64,000 nt of DNA, taken from Hypericum androsaemum. Lineage: Eukaryota; Streptophyta; Magnoliopsida; Malpighiales; Hypericaceae. The DNA lies in contig OZ023181.1 of NCBI GenBank assembly GCA_963995505.1, forward strand, positions 25,106,366 to 25,170,365. Direction: 5' to 3'. The notes beneath the pieces were generated by a model. The model saw only the letters and a list, made by a program, of their open reading frames with translations. It had not been told where the DNA came from and searched no databases. Of the stretch, positions 60,419-64,000 are shown piece after piece. Positions within the stretch are counted from its first letter, which is position 1. Every line of letters starts with the position of its first letter. Both the position numbers and the translations under genes were made by a program.

Positions 60419-60465
<47 letters not shown>
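60419..60465. repeat. (AT)n plus poly-T tract
   Basis: About 30 bases of (AT)n at 60420-60450 are followed by a T run of about 15. Confidence 0.95.
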
Positions 60466-60597
60466 GAGGGGTAAACATGCCATCACATTTCATTAATCAC
60501 ATGAAAGTACTATTATAATCGATGAAGCACCATAAAAGTACTGATAAAGAAACCTAAAATACTCAAGTCGCACACTAACACAACAGGAGCACTACCC

Positions 60598-60861
60598 TCT
60601 TCTCAGCCTTCTTCTTCTCCTTCTTCTCCTTCTTCTTCTTCTTCTTCTACTTCTTCTCCTCATTCTTCTTAATTATTATTATTCTTCTTCTTCTTCTTCT
60701 TCTTCTTCTTTTACTACTATTTCTTCTTATTCTTCTTCTTCTTCCACTAATAATTCTTCTTCTTCTTCAACTTCTTTTTCTTCTTCTTCTTCTTCTTCTT
60801 CTTTTAGTACTACTTCTTCTTCATCTTCTACATCTTCTTCTTCTACTTCTTCTTCTTTTAG

Positions 60862-60893
<32 letters not shown>

Positions 60894-60909
60894 CTTCTTC
60901 TTCTTCTTC
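60598..60909. repeat. Large (CTT)n microsatellite
   Basis: About 310 bp of CTT repeats are interrupted by ATT, ACT and CAT variants. It ends immediately before the LINE remnant. Confidence 0.95.
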
Positions 60910-60929
60910 AATATTCTTGACCTGGTGGA

Positions 60930-62897
60930 TAAATATTCTTAGTCATCAGGACAGCAAGTGAACTTACAGAAGAGCTCAATTTTCTTTAGTCGCAATATGT
61001 CTGAGGTGCAGAAGGAGAGATTATGTGCTTTTATGGGGATGCGAAGGGGAGAGGAAGGGGATACATATATGGGTTTGTCAATTCTGATTGGTCGGTCTAA
61101 GAGGTTGATTTTCTCTTATATTGAGGATCGAATCAATTCAAAGATAGGGAGCTAGAATGAACGGTTTTTTTCAAGAGCTGGAAGGAAAACTCTGATCAAG
61201 TCAGTGTTATTGTCTATCCCTACATATATTATAAGTTATTTCAGCTTACCAGTGGATACCTGTGAAAGGATTGAGAAGAAATTGTGTGCTTTCTACTAGG
61301 GTAGTAAGGAGGGAGAACGTAAAATGTATTGGCGCAGTTGGATTCGGATGTGTAGGTCAAAAGCAGAAGGGGGTTTGGGCTTTAGGAGGCTACTTAGTTC
61401 AAACAGGGCAATGCTTGCAAAACAGACTTGGCGGCTACTTTGTAGCCCAGAGTCTTTACCGGCAAAAGTTCTGAAAGTAAGGTATTTTCCACGGGGAGAT
61501 ATAATTACGACAGATATTGGGTATAGACCGAGTTTCACATGGAGGAGTATACGAGAGGGAATGGATTTAATTGCACCCAATCTTGAATGGAGGGTGGGTA
61601 ACGGAACTAAAGTGGGAATTTGGGAGGATAGGTGGCTTCCAGGGACGGAGCTTGGGCATCCGCATTACATCTACTTGAGGGCAGTCTCGAATCGGTGGGT
61701 CTCTGATTTATTGGTGGAAGGGACAAATGAGTGGGATAGCGATTTGTTACAGCATTTGTTTAGGGATGAGGATATATAGCAGATAAAAGCAATTCAGGTA
61801 AGTGCTAAACTTTCGGAAGACATGGTTCGCTGGCGACATAACAAGGATGGCATTTATACGGTGAGGTCGGGTTACTACATTGATCTTCAACATTGGTGGG
61901 AGCATTCTGAGCTGGCTTTGATTCCAACTCATGCGAGGGAAGTTTGGAACTGTGTTTGGAGGCTGAAATGCCCTCCTAGGATTCGCACCTTCATATGGCG
62001 CCTGCTCGACAACAATCTTCTACTTAGAACCAACATTTTAAGGAGGGGATTGGATGTGGATGTTCGTTGCCCCTTTTTGTGCGAGTTGTGCAGAATCGGG
62101 TCATCACCTATTCTTTTAGTGTTCTTTTACGGGTACTTTGTAGAGGAAAATTGGGATCGATACCGGGGAGTTCCAAGGTATGACGCTGGTTCAGGCATGT
62201 TCGGCCCTATTTTTGATGCGGGAGGAGGAGGAATGAGGATGGAGAGCGGCCTGACTGTGGGGCATTTGGAAAGTGAGGAATGAGGTAGTTTTTAGAGCAG
62301 CATCATTCAAAGCAGCACAAGGGGTACTTCAATCGGTCAACCGACTTTGGACCGACTTCATAACTGTACAAAGTCTGAGTCATACCTCAAGTGTTAGGCT
62401 GACTGAGTTGTGGCGCCTTCCAGAGACAGGATGGTTCAAAGTTAACACGGATGCAGGGATTAATACTAACGGGGTTGCTCAAGTGGGTGCCCTTGTTCGT
62501 GATGAGTTTGGACATTCTGTTGTAGGATACCGTACTAGAAGCTCGAGGAATGCTAATAGGCATGGAGCTCACACTCACTCTTGGCCTCAGGTATGTTTGT
62601 TTGGAGTCTGATTGCTTACCTCTTGTGTAGGCTCTGAATAAGTAGGCGTTGGATAGAAGTGATTTGGCCTTGTTGGTTGCGGACTGCAAAGAAACTTGTC
62701 GGGGGTTCTTAAACCATCACTTTATGTTTGTTCAGCGAGACGGAAATAAGGTGGCCCATGCACTTACAAAAATCCAGCTGCAAGGTGACCTTCAGTTCCA
62801 GTTCTTTTCGACACCTCCAAGGATAATATGTGAACTGTTGGCAGAAGATCTACGTGATGCTGTTGGAGAGGCTAATTGGATTTTGAGGGACGGGTAG
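60930..62897 (+). pseudogene. LINE (L1-type) 3' remnant: RT C-terminus, zf-RVT and RNase H
   Basis: The 3' part of a non-LTR retrotransposon ORF2. The frame opens with SGQQVNLQKSSIFFS, the segment after the RT catalytic core. MGLSILIGRSKR, LIKSVLLSIPTYI and GGLGFRRLLSSNRAMLAKQTWRLL follow. The zinc-binding zf-RVT region is VWRLKCPPRIRTFIWRLLDNN with the C-rich CPFLCELC. An RNase H-like domain (WFKVNTDAGI, GALVRDEFG, FVQRDGNKVAHALTK) completes it. One frame runs through most of it but is stopped by TAG at 61153-61155, about 61297-61299 and 61777-61779, mostly where tryptophan is expected. Frame shifts occur near 62100-62275. The RT core (with FADD) and ORF1 are missing, so it is 5'-truncated and dead. 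Confidence 0.88.
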
Positions 62898-63242
62898 GAT
62901 TCTATCTGGGTGGGCAATTGAGGTTTATAGTTTTGTTCTGGGAGATGGATGTAACAGGGGCAACACGTAGAATTCACATCTAATGCAGTGTATTCGCTAG
63001 AGTGGGTCTTTACCACGATGCACTCTTTTCCTGATTCCAGTTTTTTCACGGTTGGGGTGGGTTTTCTGGAACAAATTTTTAACGAGGCCAGCGGCTGCAA
63101 CCTCTTTTCAAGAGGGGAAATCTACATATTGTGAGGGTAGATTTTCATAGATGGGTAGTGTCCGCCTGCTGTTGTGCATTTTTGGACCCTAGGACGGGTA
63201 GGTAGAATAAGTTTTTGTAGGGCCAGGAGGAGGGTGGCAGGA
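62898..63242. other. Unassigned sequence between two LINE remnants
   Basis: Probably the 3' non-coding part of one or both LINE remnants. No poly-A tail or target duplication was recognised. Confidence 0.4.
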
Positions 63243-63407
63243 CTAAAGAGAGTCATCTACAAAAAAGAGGTGAGTAACTACTGGAGCTCCCCTAGCCACC
63301 TTCAAACCATGCAAGCATCGCGTCCTTTCTGCCTGTCGAATAAGAGCTGCAAGACCTTCTGCACATATCAAGAAAAGATAAGGGGAGAGCGGATCACCTT
63401 GGCGCAG
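63243..63407 (-). pseudogene. LINE reverse-transcriptase palm fragment
   Basis: The minus strand reads LRQGDPLSPYLFLICAEGLA, then a link to THLFFVDDSL, the RT catalytic box (FVDD where FADD is usual), and then a stop. Stops also lie just upstream of RQGDP. It belongs to the RT core that the plus-strand remnant lacks, but runs in the opposite orientation, so it is either a separate insertion or an inverted piece of the same element. Confidence 0.85.
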
Positions 63408-64000
63408 TCATTAATGGTTTGAGTGTAGTGGGATTCAAGGAGATAAGGTTACTAAGGCCCCAATATGGTTGTCTAAAGGTACGTGCACGTCAAATGTGTC
63501 GGGTAGGTTTGACATTGGGAATGCGAAGCCATTGGTAACAACATGGACGAATCGGATATCTCACTCAAGACCGAACGATGGAGTTCGTGACATGTCAAAG
63601 GTTCTACTTGGTGGAATAAAAGGCTGCTAATTGTATGTTATGGCTTGTAGCATTGGTTCGAGGCAAAAAGGTCCAACATAGAAGCAATTCGAGGTTATGG
63701 AGCATGGGGATGACCGGGAAAATAAAGGAGAGTCTATTGGTTCAAGGTTGCTTCGGCAGGTAAACTTGCATGTTGGGATTCAATGGAGGTTGGACGGAAT
63801 ACACCAAGCAAGCTAGGGAGTTGCTCGAGTTTGGGGGGCTGTCTCCAAGTGATTGAACAAAAGGTTGAGAGAAAGTGTAGATGGTCTTATTGATGACGGC
63901 GTATCTATGGTTCAAGGTGGAATTGGTTTGGTTTCGCAAGACTTCGTGTTTCTCCATGGGGCATTTCTCATCAAGGTGGAGTTTGTTGAAGTTTGGGTGG
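63408..64000. other. Window end, probably more decayed LINE
   Basis: No reading frame could be matched. Composition resembles the neighbouring LINE DNA. Confidence 0.35.

Overview
The window looks like a flowering-plant nuclear chromosome, almost certainly a eudicot. Genes carry many short GT-AG introns in AT-rich DNA. Plastid-pathway genes with transit peptides are present, TIR-NBS-LRR (TNL) immune receptors are present (a class absent from grasses), and plant LTR retrotransposons, a SINE, LINE remnants and Mutator-like miniature elements fill the rest. The species cannot be named from the sequence alone.

Layout. 1-8546: a very young non-coding LTR retrotransposon (LARD type) on the minus strand, with two near-identical 2.28-kb LTRs. 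The sequence left of the left LTR is again element interior, so this is a tandem LTR-interior-LTR-interior array. 8550-10600: a decayed plant-mobile-domain (PMD) transposon gene, cut by the LARD edge. 11300-12300: degenerate and tandem repeats. 12498-18730: a broken TNL in which a TIR-domain scrap is joined, through 4.9 kb of Ty3/gypsy (gag-protease plus 3' LTR), to an LRR remnant. 21064-24836: an intact five-exon TNL (TNL-A). 27204-36693: three co-directional housekeeping genes, namely a HAD-like protein, plastid uroporphyrinogen decarboxylase (HEME) and the phosphoglucan phosphatase LSF2. 37828-41497: a 13-exon multi-pass transporter on the minus strand. 46039-47724: a single-exon purine/cytokinin transporter, AZG1. 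55837-59706: a second intact TNL (TNL-B, minus strand), paralogous to TNL-A. 60416-64000: large microsatellites and two LINE reverse-transcriptase remnants.

How it fits together. A conserved single-copy block (HAD, HEME, LSF2, transporter, AZG1) is bracketed by two TNL paralogues that point inward, plus a recently broken third copy. From memory, LSF2, AZG1 and the HAD homologue are also close neighbours on Arabidopsis chromosome 3, so the block is probably ancestral and the TNLs and transposons later arrivals. Space between the genes has been colonised by at least four short inverted-repeat elements flanked by exact 9-13-bp direct repeats. Two of these carry internal minisatellites.

The most unusual biology seen is in the two intact TNLs. 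Both keep the putative catalytic TIR glutamate and a C-terminal jelly-roll/Ig (C-JID) domain, yet both have the same altered nucleotide-binding motifs: GKKT for GKTT in the P-loop, LADLD for LDDVD in kinase-2, and no MHD. This suggests a TNL subfamily whose switch does not rely on canonical ATP/ADP cycling. All gene models were built by eye from splice consensus and reading frame; every exon sum is divisible by three.
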